From Prosthecobacter sp. (GTDB taxonomy: Bacteria > Verrucomicrobiota > Verrucomicrobiia > Verrucomicrobiales > Verrucomicrobiaceae), in the NCBI GenBank assembly GCA_021733925.1, contig JAIPJY010000065.1:1-35857 (forward strand): DNA of 35,857 nt, read 5' to 3'. Shown piece after piece: positions 16,453-24,852 of this stretch. The number at the start of each line of letters is the position of its first letter. Position 1 is the first letter of the stretch. The position numbers and the translations under genes were made by a program. The notes under the pieces were generated by a model. It saw only the letters and a program-made list of their open reading frames with translations, was not told the origin of the DNA and ran no database searches.

Positions 16453-19400
16453 TCGACGGCCTGATCCGCTGGTGTCTGAAGAACGCGTTCCTCGTCGTTC
16501 TTTTCATGCTCGCCCTGGTCGGCGGCGGCTACTACGCGGTGCAAAACATGCCCGTCGATGCCATCCCCGACATCGGTGAGAAGCAGGTCATCGTCTTTGC
16601 CGACTGGCCGGGCCGTTCGCCGCAGGACGTGGACAATCAGGTCACGTATCCGCTCACCACGAGCCTCACCGGCACCCCTGGTGTAAAGACCATCCGCAGC
16701 ATGTCGGGCTTCGGCTTCTCGATGGTCTTCGTCATTTTCAAAGACGACGTGGACTACTACTGGGCGCGCTCAAGAGTGCTGGAGCGCATGAACGTGGCGC
16801 AGCAGCGGCTGCCGAAGGAGGTGGTCCCCGTGCTGGGTCCCGATGCCACGGCGCTCGGCCAGGTCTTTTGGTACACGGTTGAAGGTGAGGGCTTCGATCT
16901 CGCCGAACTGCGCAGCATCCAGGACTGGTATCTGCGCTATCAGCTCAATGCCGTCGAAGGCGTGAGCGAGGTGGCGAGCATCGGCGGTTTCGTGAAGCAG
17001 TATCAGATCGACGTGCATCCTGACAAGCTGCGCGCGCAACGTGTGACGTTGTTCGACGTGTATGAGGCCGTGCGGAAGGCCAACATCGATGTCGGCGCGA
17101 AGGTGCTGGAGAAAAACGGCCTGGAGTTCTTCATCCGTGGCGTCGGCTTCATCAAATCGACGGAGGATTTGGAGAAGGTTGTCATCCGCCAGAAACAAGG
17201 CACGCCGATCCAGTTGAAACACGTCGCCACTGTGACGCTCGGGCCGGATTTCCGGCGCGGTGCGCTCGATAAAGGCGGTGTCGAAGCCGTGGGCGGCGTG
17301 GTGCTGATGCGCTACGGCGAAAACCCCCAGCACGTCGTCGAAAAGGTCAAAGCGCAGATCAAGCAGCTTGAAGCCGGCCTGCCGCAGAAGACGCTTGCTG
17401 ACGGCCGCATCTCAAAGGTGCGCGTCGTGCCGTTTTACGACCGCACGGACATCGTCAATGAGACTATCGACACGCTCAAAAGCGCGCTCAGCGAGGAGGC
17501 GCTGATGGCTGGCATCGTCATTCTCATTTTCCTGCTGCATCTGCGCAGCACGGCGGCGGTGCTCGTCACCCTGCCGCTGTCCGTCTGTCTATGCTTCATC
17601 CTCATGTTCGCCTTCGGTGTGGACTCGAACATCATGTCGCTCGCCGGTCTCGCCATCGCCATTGGGGATGTGGCGGACATGGGCATCATCATGACGGAGA
17701 ACATCTACCGGCACATCGCCACGGGTGATCCGAAGAAGAGCCACTTCCAGAAGGTCTATGACGGCGCGACGGAGGTCGGCGGCGCGATTGTCACCGCCGT
17801 CTCGAACACCATTGTCTCCTTCATCCCGGTGTTCTTTCTCCTCGGCCAGGAGGGCAAGCTCTTCCGTCCTCTCGCCTTCACCAAGACCTTCGCCATCGGC
17901 GCCAGCGTCATCCTCGCGCTCACCGTCGTGCCGCTCATCTGCTACTACCTGTTCCAGCCGGTGAAGTGGTCGCGCCGCACCGTTTGGAAGATCGCCCTCA
18001 GCATGGGTATCGCCTCCGTGTTCGCCACGCACGCGATTTTCATGTGGGCGCTTGCGGGTTCGCATTACAGCGGCTGGCCGATGTCCATCGTCGTTGGCGT
18101 CATCGTCGTGCTGGCCGTGGTGCGTATGACTCGCGAGCGCTTCCTGCCGATGGAGGAAAATCCAGTCTCTCGCAGAATCTCACGCGTCTATGTGCCAGCG
18201 CTGCGCTGGGTGCTGGATCACAAGAAGACCTTCATGATCGCCCCGGCGGTGATCTTCTTCGTCGGCATGAGCATCTGGCTCGGCATCGGCGTGACCTTGA
18301 AACCCGTCGAGTGGATCGCCAACCTCGGCGCGGACGAGCCGCGCGTGCAATTGGGCGAGCTGCGCTGGCAAAAAATCCGCCACGGCGACGAACCGCCCAC
18401 CCGCCGCATGCTCTGGCGCAAACAAAGCGAGGCCGATGCGCACAACGAGACCAAGGGCGGGCTCGCTGTCGTTTCGGAAACTCGCATCGTGCCCGGCATC
18501 GGGCGCGAGTTCATGCCTCCACTGGATGAAGGATCGTTCCTCTACATGCCCTCGCTGCTGCCGCAGGGCGGACTCGGTCCCGCCATCGAGGTGAATGCGA
18601 AGCAGGACATGGCCATCGCCACCGTGCCCGAAGTGGAAAGCGTCGTCGGCAAGCTCGGTCGCGCTGAGACCGCCCTCGACCCCGCGCCCATCGGCATGAT
18701 GGAGAGCATCATCATTTTGAAACCCGAAGACGAGTGGCGGCAAATTCCGGTGCAGCGCTGGTTTTCAAACTGGCCCGGCTGGCTCAAGGCACCGCTGGCG
18801 TGGATCGCGCCGGAGCATCGTCAGATCACGAAAAACGAGATCCTCACCGAGTTGCAGGAAAAGACCGCCATCCCCGGTGTGCTGCCGACGTTTCTTCAAC
18901 CGATTCAAACGCGCCTCATCATGCTCCAGACCGGCTTCCGCGCCATGATGGGCGTGAAGATCTTCGGTGGCGACCTCGGCGAGATCGAACGCCTCGGTCT
19001 GCAAATCGAGTCTCTGCTCAAAGATGTGCCCGGCGCCACCGACATCATCGCCGACCGCATCGTCGGGAAGCCTTATCTCGAATTCCACATCGACCGCGAC
19101 CGCATCGCTCGTTACGGCGTCAACATTCGCGACGTGCAGGACGTGATCGAGGTCGCCATCGGCGGCATGAATCTCATGGAGTCCGTCGAGGGCCGCGAGC
19201 GCTACCCCATCCGCGTGCGCTATCTGCGCGAGTTCCGCGAGGACATCCCCGAACTGGAAAAAATCCTCGTCCCCACCAGCAGCGGCGCGCAGATCCCGCT
19301 CGCCCAGGTCGTCACCATCAAAAGCGTGCTGGGCCCTCAGGAGATCAAAGGCGAGCGCGGCCTGCTCGTCGGCTATGTCACCATGAACACGCGCGACCGC

Positions 19401-20072
19401 GATGAAGTCAGCGTCGTGGAAGATGCCGAGAAGCTCTTGCAGGCCGCCTTGAAGGACGGACGCCTCAAGCTTCCTGCGGGCTACTACTGGGAATGGAGCG
19501 GCCAGTTTGAGAACCAGGTGCGCGCCACCAAGCGCATGCAGATTCTCGTCCCCATCTGCATCGCCATCATGTTTGTATCGCTCTACCTCGGCTTCCGGCG
19601 CAAATGGATTGCGCCGATCATTTTCATGGATGTCATCGTCTCGCTGGCCGCAGGTTTCCTGCTGCTGCCGCTGTGGGACGCGAATCTCTCCGTCGCCGTG
19701 TGGGTGGGTTTTCTCGTGCTGCTCGGCGTGGTGGATGACGACAGCGTCGTGCTCTCCACCTACCTGGAGGACATCTTTGACAGCAAGGAGATGCAAAGCG
19801 TCGCCGACATTCGCGAATCTGTGGTCCAGGCCGGTTTGAAACGCATCCGCGCCAACCTCATGACCATCGCCACCACTGTCTTCGGCCTCATGCCCGTCTT
19901 TTGGACCACCGGTCGCGGCTCCGACATCATGCAACCGATCGCCCTGCCCTCCCTCGGTGGCATGGCAGTGAGCCTCGTCACCATGTTCATTGTGCCCTGC
20001 TTGTTCTCCGCCATTGAGGAATGGAAATGGAAGCGCAAGCAGCGACTCGCTCCGGAAGACATCCCCACATGA
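16449..20072 (+). CDS. cusA: CusA/CzcA-type heavy-metal RND efflux pump, enlarged
   Basis: Proton-driven inner-membrane pump of the heavy-metal RND family; 1207 residues against roughly 1040-1050 for typical members. N terminus LIRWCLKNAF then helix 1, MPVDAIPDI, and the porter-domain start GVKTIRSMSGFGFSMV are typical. Helix 4 carries Asp407 and Asp410 (IAIGDVADMGIIMTEN). Met700 (FLYMPSLLP), Met750/751 (GMMESIIILKP) and Met825 (TRLIMLQTG) sit where CusA has its three-Met copper site, favouring Cu(I)/Ag(I) over zinc. Extra material: two additional hydrophobic segments at about 512-560, a charged insertion at about 618-680, and a Trp-rich insertion at about 763-792. Helix 10 contains three consecutive Asp (1096-1098). 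Start by 4-bp overlap with the adaptor gene. Confidence 0.92.
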   Translation: MIDGLIRWCLKNAFLVVLFMLALVGGGYYAVQNMPVDAIPDIGEKQVIVFADWPGRSPQDVDNQVTYPLTTSLTGTPGVKTIRSMSGFGFSMVFVIFKDDVDYYWARSRVLERMNVAQQRLPKEVVPVLGPDATALGQVFWYTVEGEGFDLAELRSIQDWYLRYQLNAVEGVSEVASIGGFVKQYQIDVHPDKLRAQRVTLFDVYEAVRKANIDVGAKVLEKNGLEFFIRGVGFIKSTEDLEKVVIRQKQGTPIQLKHVATVTLGPDFRRGALDKGGVEAVGGVVLMRYGENPQHVVEKVKAQIKQLEAGLPQKTLADGRISKVRVVPFYDRTDIVNETIDTLKSALSEEALMAGIVILIFLLHLRSTAAVLVTLPLSVCLCFILMFAFGVDSNIMSLAGLAIAIGDVADMGIIMTENIYRHIATGDPKKSHFQKVYDGATEVGGAIVTAVSNTIVSFIPVFFLLGQEGKLFRPLAFTKTFAIGASVILALTVVPLICYYLFQPVKWSRRTVWKIALSMGIASVFATHAIFMWALAGSHYSGWPMSIVVGVIVVLAVVRMTRERFLPMEENPVSRRISRVYVPALRWVLDHKKTFMIAPAVIFFVGMSIWLGIGVTLKPVEWIANLGADEPRVQLGELRWQKIRHGDEPPTRRMLWRKQSEADAHNETKGGLAVVSETRIVPGIGREFMPPLDEGSFLYMPSLLPQGGLGPAIEVNAKQDMAIATVPEVESVVGKLGRAETALDPAPIGMMESIIILKPEDEWRQIPVQRWFSNWPGWLKAPLAWIAPEHRQITKNEILTELQEKTAIPGVLPTFLQPIQTRLIMLQTGFRAMMGVKIFGGDLGEIERLGLQIESLLKDVPGATDIIADRIVGKPYLEFHIDRDRIARYGVNIRDVQDVIEVAIGGMNLMESVEGRERYPIRVRYLREFREDIPELEKILVPTSSGAQIPLAQVVTIKSVLGPQEIKGERGLLVGYVTMNTRDRDEVSVVEDAEKLLQAALKDGRLKLPAGYYWEWSGQFENQVRATKRMQILVPICIAIMFVSLYLGFRRKWIAPIIFMDVIVSLAAGFLLLPLWDANLSVAVWVGFLVLLGVVDDDSVVLSTYLEDIFDSKEMQSVADIRESVVQAGLKRIRANLMTIATTVFGLMPVFWTTGRGSDIMQPIALPSLGGMAVSLVTMFIVPCLFSAIEEWKWKRKQRLAPEDIPT

Positions 20073-20597
20073 TCGCCGGGAAAAAGGGCCGGGGTGCAAA
20101 TTCTTGAAAAAATGGTCATCCCCACCCGAATGAATCCCACTGGGTGAGCACCATGGACCGGGCGGGATCACGCTATCGAAAAGTGGGCTCAACGGCGCTC
20201 CGATGTCGGACTCCAAACCGCAGGTGAAGGAAGAAAGCGGTGAGGTGGCGGAGGAAACCTACGTCGATGCCTGCACCGGTGAACTGCGGCACAGTGTGTC
20301 GGATGTGTATGTGAGTCTGGACGTATCCGGGGTGTTCCGCTCTCAACCTTGGATCATGACGACATATGAATTCCCTCACCCGCGAATGTGACAAGACTGT
20401 TGCCAAAAAAAAGATGCCAGGCATTATGTAGGATGAAAGCTGTTCAATATATTGATTTTCAATGTGCTCGTTAGATTTCAATGCATCTGCTCTAGCCGCG
20501 CGGAGAGGGCAGGTCGGCGGGGTTTCAGGCAGACTTATCCTTTTCGCAGATCCTACCCTCAGCCTGGAAAGGGCTTTTCCGCTGCCGCATCAGTACG
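20073..20597. other. Spacer without a recognised gene
   Basis: Apart from the first copy of the 66-bp repeat (20341-20406) I see nothing supportable. A 62-codon frame from 20203 to 20391 exists but has no family resemblance and ends inside the repeat. No clear terminator follows the pump gene. Confidence 0.5.
20341..20406 (+). repeat. 66-bp direct repeat, copy 1
   Basis: Matches 24731-24796 at 54 of 66 positions, with the last 16 bases identical. Both copies keep an 11-codon frame MTT[YF]E....RM ending in TGA; the minus strand also keeps similar codons. The two copies are 4390 bp apart and bracket the IS30 remnant, the two-component genes and the PEP-CTERM gene. Confidence 0.75.
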
Positions 20598-20783
20598 TCA
20601 TAAAACAGGCCGCCCGATCTCACATCCAAACCACGCGCTGGATCTGTTACGTCTGAACTCGCGAAAGATTGTTGTGGGATGCACCGCCAAATTGATGGCA
20701 ATTTTCCGTTTGGAGACGCCCTGTTTGAGCAATTGCCCCATGGTTCTGCGGTGGAAGCCAGTGAGATGATTGCAGCGTTTCAT
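20598..20783 (-). pseudogene. N-terminal fragment of an IS30-family transposase
   Basis: Residues 1-46 of this frame carry the IS30 helix-turn-helix: HLTGFHRRTMGQLLKQGVSK then RKIAINLAVHPTTIFREFRRN, matching the pattern LT..R..I..LL..G.S...IA..L..HPSTI.RE.RRN. After RRN the similarity stops and the frame closes 15 residues later, so the catalytic DDE core is absent. It is a relic of a past insertion at the edge of the two-component gene block. Confidence 0.65.
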
Positions 20784-20842
20784 GAGTTGAGAGTATCAAT
20801 GATTTATCAGGCGGTGGTGCACTTCGGGCGTTAATCCGCAGG

Positions 20843-21478
20843 TCACTCCAGTTTCACCAGTCCGCGGCGCAATGCGGTCACGGTGGCGGAGGTGCGGTCT
20901 TGGACGCCGAGTTTGGAGAAGATGTGGCTGAGGTGGTTTTTGATGGTCTGCTCGGTGCAGCCGAGGGCGTCGGCGATATTTTTGTTCGGGGTGCCGGCGA
21001 CGACGTGCTGGAGGACTTCGGCCTCGCGGGTGGTGAGTTCCGGGCGGGCACGGCGGGCGTTGAGGCGGGCGGCGAGTTCGGGCGGGAAGTAGCGTTTGCC
21101 CCGCGCGGCTTCACGGATGGCGTGGAGCATTTCTTTGCGCCCTGATGACTTCGTGAGGTAGCCGACGGCTCCGGCGGCGACGGCTTGATACACGTCTTCC
21201 TCGGTTTCGTTGATGGTGAGCATGATGATTCGCGCCTGGGGAAACTCGGCGCGGATTTTGCCGGTGGTTTCGATGCCGCTGCTGTCGGGCAGATTGCCGT
21301 CCATCAGGGTGACGTCGGGCTGATGCTGGCGGTATTGCTCGATGGCGGCGGTGGCGCTGTCGGCTTCGGCGACGACTTGCAGGTCGCCTTCAGCTTCGAG
21401 GGATGCTTTGACACCGGAGCGGACGAAAAAGTGGTCGTCCACGAGGAGCACGCGGATGATGGCGGTGGCTTTACTCAT
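20843..21478 (-). CDS. NarL/LuxR-family response regulator
   Basis: Cytoplasmic two-component transcription factor of 211 residues. The receiver domain has the acidic pair Asp14/Asp15 (LLVDDH), phospho-acceptor Asp60 (TLMDGNLP) and Lys110 (GYLTK). The C-terminal LuxR-type helix-turn-helix spans about 145-205 (ELTTREAEVLQHVVAG, NKNIADALGCTEQTIKNHLS). I chose the ATG at 21478 because the extra 36 residues of the longer frame are Pro/Ser-rich and lie within the kinase gene. The start overlaps the kinase stop by 8 bp (ATGAGTAA), so the two are translationally coupled. Targets are unknown; neighbouring PEP-CTERM or metal genes are candidates only by position. Confidence 0.92.
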   Translation of the reverse strand: MSKATAIIRVLLVDDHFFVRSGVKASLEAEGDLQVVAEADSATAAIEQYRQHQPDVTLMDGNLPDSSGIETTGKIRAEFPQARIIMLTINETEEDVYQAVAAGAVGYLTKSSGRKEMLHAIREAARGKRYFPPELAARLNARRARPELTTREAEVLQHVVAGTPNKNIADALGCTEQTIKNHLSHIFSKLGVQDRTSATVTALRRGLVKLE

Positions 21479-23603
21479 GGGGTGCGGGGGGCTGATTGCC
21501 AGGCTGGGATGGAACGGTGACGGTGACGATGCTGCCGGTGCCGGGAGTGCTTTGAAAGTGGAGTGTGGCACGGATTTTCGTGGCACGCTCTCTCATGCCA
21601 AGGAGGCCGAAGCGGGTGCCATGCACTGCGGGGGGCTGGGTGGCGTCGAAGCCGGTGCCGTCATCGGTGATGGTGACGCGCAGTTCATCTGGAGCAAAGC
21701 GGAAGCACACGGCGATGTTGTCGGCCTGGGCGTGCTTGAGGGCATTGGTGATGGACTCCTGGACGATGCGCAGCAACTGGAACTCGATGTGCTGCGACCG
21801 CCGCTGCTCCTCGCCTTCGACTTCGAGGGTGATACGCGGCGTGATGATCTGGAGGGCATCGACGGACTCGCGCACGGCACCGACGAGGCCGACATGTTCG
21901 ATGGCACGGGAGCGGAGTTCGAGGATGGAGCGGTGCGCCTCGGTGCGGCTGTGAGCGAGCATGGCGCGGGCGTTGTCGAGCGCGCGGGACACGGGCGCGG
22001 GCAGTTCCGGCGCGCATTCGGCGACGGTGTCGAGGTGGATGCTCACGCCGACGAGTTGCTGTTCGAGCGTGTCGTGCAGTTCGCGGGCGATGCGGCGTCG
22101 CTCGCCGCTGAGTGTTTTTTGCTCGAGCTGATGGGCGATGACCTGGGTCTGGCGGGTGACCTGACGGCGCAAAAGCAGCACCCACGCGCTGACGGCTGCG
22201 GTGAGCACGAGCAGGCTGCCCAGCAGCCAGCGCAGGCGCTGGGCACTGAGCCATGGCGGCCGGCTGATCAGCGCGATGTCGGCATTCTCACGCAGGAGGA
22301 GCGAGAAGGACTCGCGGGCGGCTGGGTCGTTGGGTTTTTCACAGACACCGGTGAGTCGGAGCCAGCTTCCATTTTCCAATGCGAGAGGCGGGGTGGTGTC
22401 TCCGCTTTCCGCCAGCCGTGCATAAAAGGTGCGTCCTTCCGCGCCGAGATAGAGCAGGCGATGGCTGGGGCGGTCAAACTGGTCGATCAACTGACCCTCC
22501 ACCTGGATGAGGCTGCCGAAGTCGCCGCCTTGGGCGATCTTCTTTGCGGTGCTCACTCGTGGTGCGAAGGGCACGTCGCGTCGTGCGATGCGATGGATGC
22601 CGTCCTCCAGCCAGACGCCTTCGGCACCTCCAGCGATGAAGCCGATGACGTCCAGTTCATCACCGGGCTGCACGGGCGGCTGCTGCGGGGTCCGCACCCA
22701 GAGACCGCCCTGATCGCTGCCTAAATAGAAGCCGCCGCGCGAGGGATTCACCAGGGTGACGATGCCGGAGACGTGCTGCCGCGTCTCGGTGCCACCAGGC
22801 TGCGGAGGGCGGTATTGCAGCAGCTCGCGGAATCCAAGCGCTGGCTGCTCAAAACAGGCCTGCATGGTGGCGAGGCCAGGCTTGATCAGTGTGGCGGAGG
22901 CGACTCGCAGGCTCACCCGGCTGAGCTGGCTGCGTTCATTGGCTTCCCCGGAAACCACGCCGCTGATCTCGACCTCGACATTCTCCCACTGCCTGACGGT
23001 GGGCTGCTCATTCTTCGGGCACATCAAAATGATGTTGAGCGGGCCATAGCGGCTGCTGGCGTCCACATTGAGCTGCCCTACAGCGGTGTCCGGATGCTCC
23101 ACCACCTGGCGGATGGTCGCCCGCACCCGCACAAACTGGTCATGGAAGTCGCCCGTGTTGATCCGGTCCACGCTCACGAGTGGCGCTGAAGGCAGCGGAC
23201 CGCTGCCGAGTTTTACGACACGCATCACGAAGGGTTCTCCCGTGCGGGGAGCATCATCAGGATGGAGGGAGATGCTGGGTGAAAACTGTCCGCTCCGTGT
23301 GGCGCCGAAGATTTCCACACGATCACCGGCGGCGAGATCTGGCGAACCGGGATCCCCCACCGGAGGCGGTTTGAAGAAGATGCCGCCGGTTTCATCCTGC
23401 ATGAAGCCGATGCCGTAAGCAGGTTGGCTGTAGGTGATGACACCGCGCACCTGCACGGGATGATGCCGCGCGGCTTCGTCAAGCGTGAGGGCCTGCACGG
23501 CGGCGATGGTCGTGAGAGACTTGCCGCTTTCGGCGTGGACGCCAAAGGTCAGCGCGCCTTGAAGGAGGAGCACTGCGATGACGGTCAGGAGGCGGGTGGG
23601 CAT
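21471..23603 (-). CDS. NarL-type sensor histidine kinase with a large periplasmic sensor
   Basis: Membrane sensor kinase of 710 residues. It has a signal peptide (MPTRLLTVIAVLLLQGALTF), a periplasmic region of about 420 residues, a single transmembrane helix at about 458-478, then a short coiled linker. The HisKA_3 dimerisation domain has His510 in ERRRIARELHDTLEQQL and the HATPase domain has an N box (ITNALKHAQ at 618-626) and glycine motifs DDGTGFD and GLLGMRER. The periplasmic part appears to contain three beta-rich segments of OB-fold-like look (VQVRGVITYS...IFFKPP; VRVRATIRQV; VSGIVTLVNPSRGGFYLG). The ligand is unknown. A TTG at 23618 could extend the start by five residues; ATG 23603 gives a better signal peptide. 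Coupled to the downstream regulator. Confidence 0.92.
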   Translation of the reverse strand: MPTRLLTVIAVLLLQGALTFGVHAESGKSLTTIAAVQALTLDEAARHHPVQVRGVITYSQPAYGIGFMQDETGGIFFKPPPVGDPGSPDLAAGDRVEIFGATRSGQFSPSISLHPDDAPRTGEPFVMRVVKLGSGPLPSAPLVSVDRINTGDFHDQFVRVRATIRQVVEHPDTAVGQLNVDASSRYGPLNIILMCPKNEQPTVRQWENVEVEISGVVSGEANERSQLSRVSLRVASATLIKPGLATMQACFEQPALGFRELLQYRPPQPGGTETRQHVSGIVTLVNPSRGGFYLGSDQGGLWVRTPQQPPVQPGDELDVIGFIAGGAEGVWLEDGIHRIARRDVPFAPRVSTAKKIAQGGDFGSLIQVEGQLIDQFDRPSHRLLYLGAEGRTFYARLAESGDTTPPLALENGSWLRLTGVCEKPNDPAARESFSLLLRENADIALISRPPWLSAQRLRWLLGSLLVLTAAVSAWVLLLRRQVTRQTQVIAHQLEQKTLSGERRRIARELHDTLEQQLVGVSIHLDTVAECAPELPAPVSRALDNARAMLAHSRTEAHRSILELRSRAIEHVGLVGAVRESVDALQIITPRITLEVEGEEQRRSQHIEFQLLRIVQESITNALKHAQADNIAVCFRFAPDELRVTITDDGTGFDATQPPAVHGTRFGLLGMRERATKIRATLHFQSTPGTGSIVTVTVPSQPGNQPPAPHE

Positions 23604-23718
23604 GAACACGGATGGCAATCTAGCGTCATTGAATGCGCCCGGAAAGCTTCAACCATCCGCCGCCGGGCCATACAGGACTAAAGTGCCATGCCTCGAACCT
23701 CGACGGATGGACTGATTC

Positions 23719-23735
23719 TTTGTCAAATGTACAAA
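23719..23735. promoter_or_regulatory. Small palindrome upstream of the PEP-CTERM gene
   Basis: TTTGT at 23719-23723 and ACAAA at 23731-23735 form a perfect inverted repeat with a 7-nt spacer, 20 bp before the PEP-CTERM start and within the divergent gap to the kinase gene. It could be an operator or part of the promoter; it is short enough to occur by chance. Confidence 0.25.
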
Positions 23736-23754
23736 CCACCGAACGCCCACCACC

Positions 23755-24582
23755 ATGAAGCCAGTTCCGAACACCTGCCCGAAAATCCAACATTCCTGCC
23801 ACTCGCTGTTTCTTGCCAGCCAGCACAATGCAAAACGGTGGAGGTCCATTCTCGCGTTGGTCGGTATCTTGGCGGCCTCCATTGACAGCGCACCTGCGGC
23901 CTCCATCATCGTCAACGCCGTGGGAACTGTAAACGAGAACGGTAAGACAATCCTCGAGGCGACGGGAAATTCCATGGACTCGACGACTTTTGCCTCAATC
24001 ATCGCAACCGCATATGCCAACGACACTGGAGGTGTCTGGGATTTTGACGGTGCCAATTTCGGAGTCAATGCCGGCGAGACCATCACCTTGAACTATGGCG
24101 CTTCGCAAGCCAACAGCGTGATTCTGGGCTTGAGCGGCACCAACGGTATCAACCAAGGGAATGTCGTTGGGGAAGCGACTTCCGGGTCATTTGAACTAGG
24201 GCTCGGCGGCGATGCGTCCACCCGAGTTTTCACTCTGAGCACGTTGATGTCCAGCATCGGAATCTTCAGCTTGGACCGGAATGATGCCAGTCGCACATCC
24301 GTACTGTCGGTTACCTTTCTGGACGACACCACCGCCAGCACATCGGGAGCGGATGGCGACAACACTTATTTCCAGATTCTGTCAGCTACTGGGACTAACT
24401 ACATCAAGAGCTTTTCGCTCACCCAAAATAACTTCATTCGTTACGACGATCTTGGTTTCGTTGTGGCGTCCTCAGCTCCCGAGCCTTCACGCGCGCTGCT
24501 GCTGATGCTTGGTACAGCTGGCCTCCTGGTGCGCCGCCGCCGACAGTCCTCACCGGTCTTGTCGTCCGTTATCTCTGTGTGA
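23755..24582 (+). CDS. PEP-CTERM sorting-signal surface protein
   Basis: An exported 275-residue protein with a long N-terminal signal region (hydrophobic core at about 31-43, likely cleavage near APAAS at 46-50). A beta-rich, Gly/Ser/Thr/Asn-rich body follows, with few charges. At the C terminus are PEP at 242-244, a hydrophobic stretch to 259, then RRRR at 260-263: the tripartite PEP-CTERM signal processed by an exosortase. Such proteins go to the cell surface or matrix in exopolysaccharide-making bacteria. Unusually, 12 residues (QSSPVLSSVISV) follow the basic cluster, where the signal normally ends. No exosortase gene is in the window. The body matches no domain I can name. Confidence 0.8.
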   Translation: MKPVPNTCPKIQHSCHSLFLASQHNAKRWRSILALVGILAASIDSAPAASIIVNAVGTVNENGKTILEATGNSMDSTTFASIIATAYANDTGGVWDFDGANFGVNAGETITLNYGASQANSVILGLSGTNGINQGNVVGEATSGSFELGLGGDASTRVFTLSTLMSSIGIFSLDRNDASRTSVLSVTFLDDTTASTSGADGDNTYFQILSATGTNYIKSFSLTQNNFIRYDDLGFVVASSAPEPSRALLLMLGTAGLLVRRRRQSSPVLSSVISV

Positions 24583-24730
24583 TCTGCACCGGCGCGAACA
24601 ACTCGCAGCGGCTGCTCCACGGACATCGGCAAGACATGCCAGACGGAATACCAACAGCCCAATGGGGCCTGCCCGGACGGCTCTTCCTCTCCATCCATTA
24701 TTATGCGACGTGTTCTATCATCGAGCTCTC
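24583..24730. other. Spacer without a recognised gene
   Basis: Nothing supportable is seen between the PEP-CTERM stop and the second 66-bp repeat. Frames here lack family resemblance. Confidence 0.5.
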
Positions 24731-24796
24731 AGTCAATCTCGGCTCATGACGACATTTGAAGTCGCGCAGTCACGAATGTGACAAGACTGTTGCCAA
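24731..24796 (+). repeat. 66-bp direct repeat, copy 2
   Basis: Partner of 20341-20406 (54 of 66 identical). It ends about 57 bp before the gspK start chosen here and stands where other T2SS pseudopilin genes would be expected, so it may mark the junction where they were lost. Confidence 0.75.
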
Positions 24797-24852
24797 GGCA
24801 TGGAGTGAGGTGCGGCGCATGCAGGGCGGGGGACCGTTCGGCCACTGTTTCA

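Noticed and set aside
20203-20391. 62-residue frame MSDSKPQV...PHPRM
   Set aside because: Ends inside the dispersed 66-bp repeat, no ribosome site or family resemblance, and the opposite strand is equally open.
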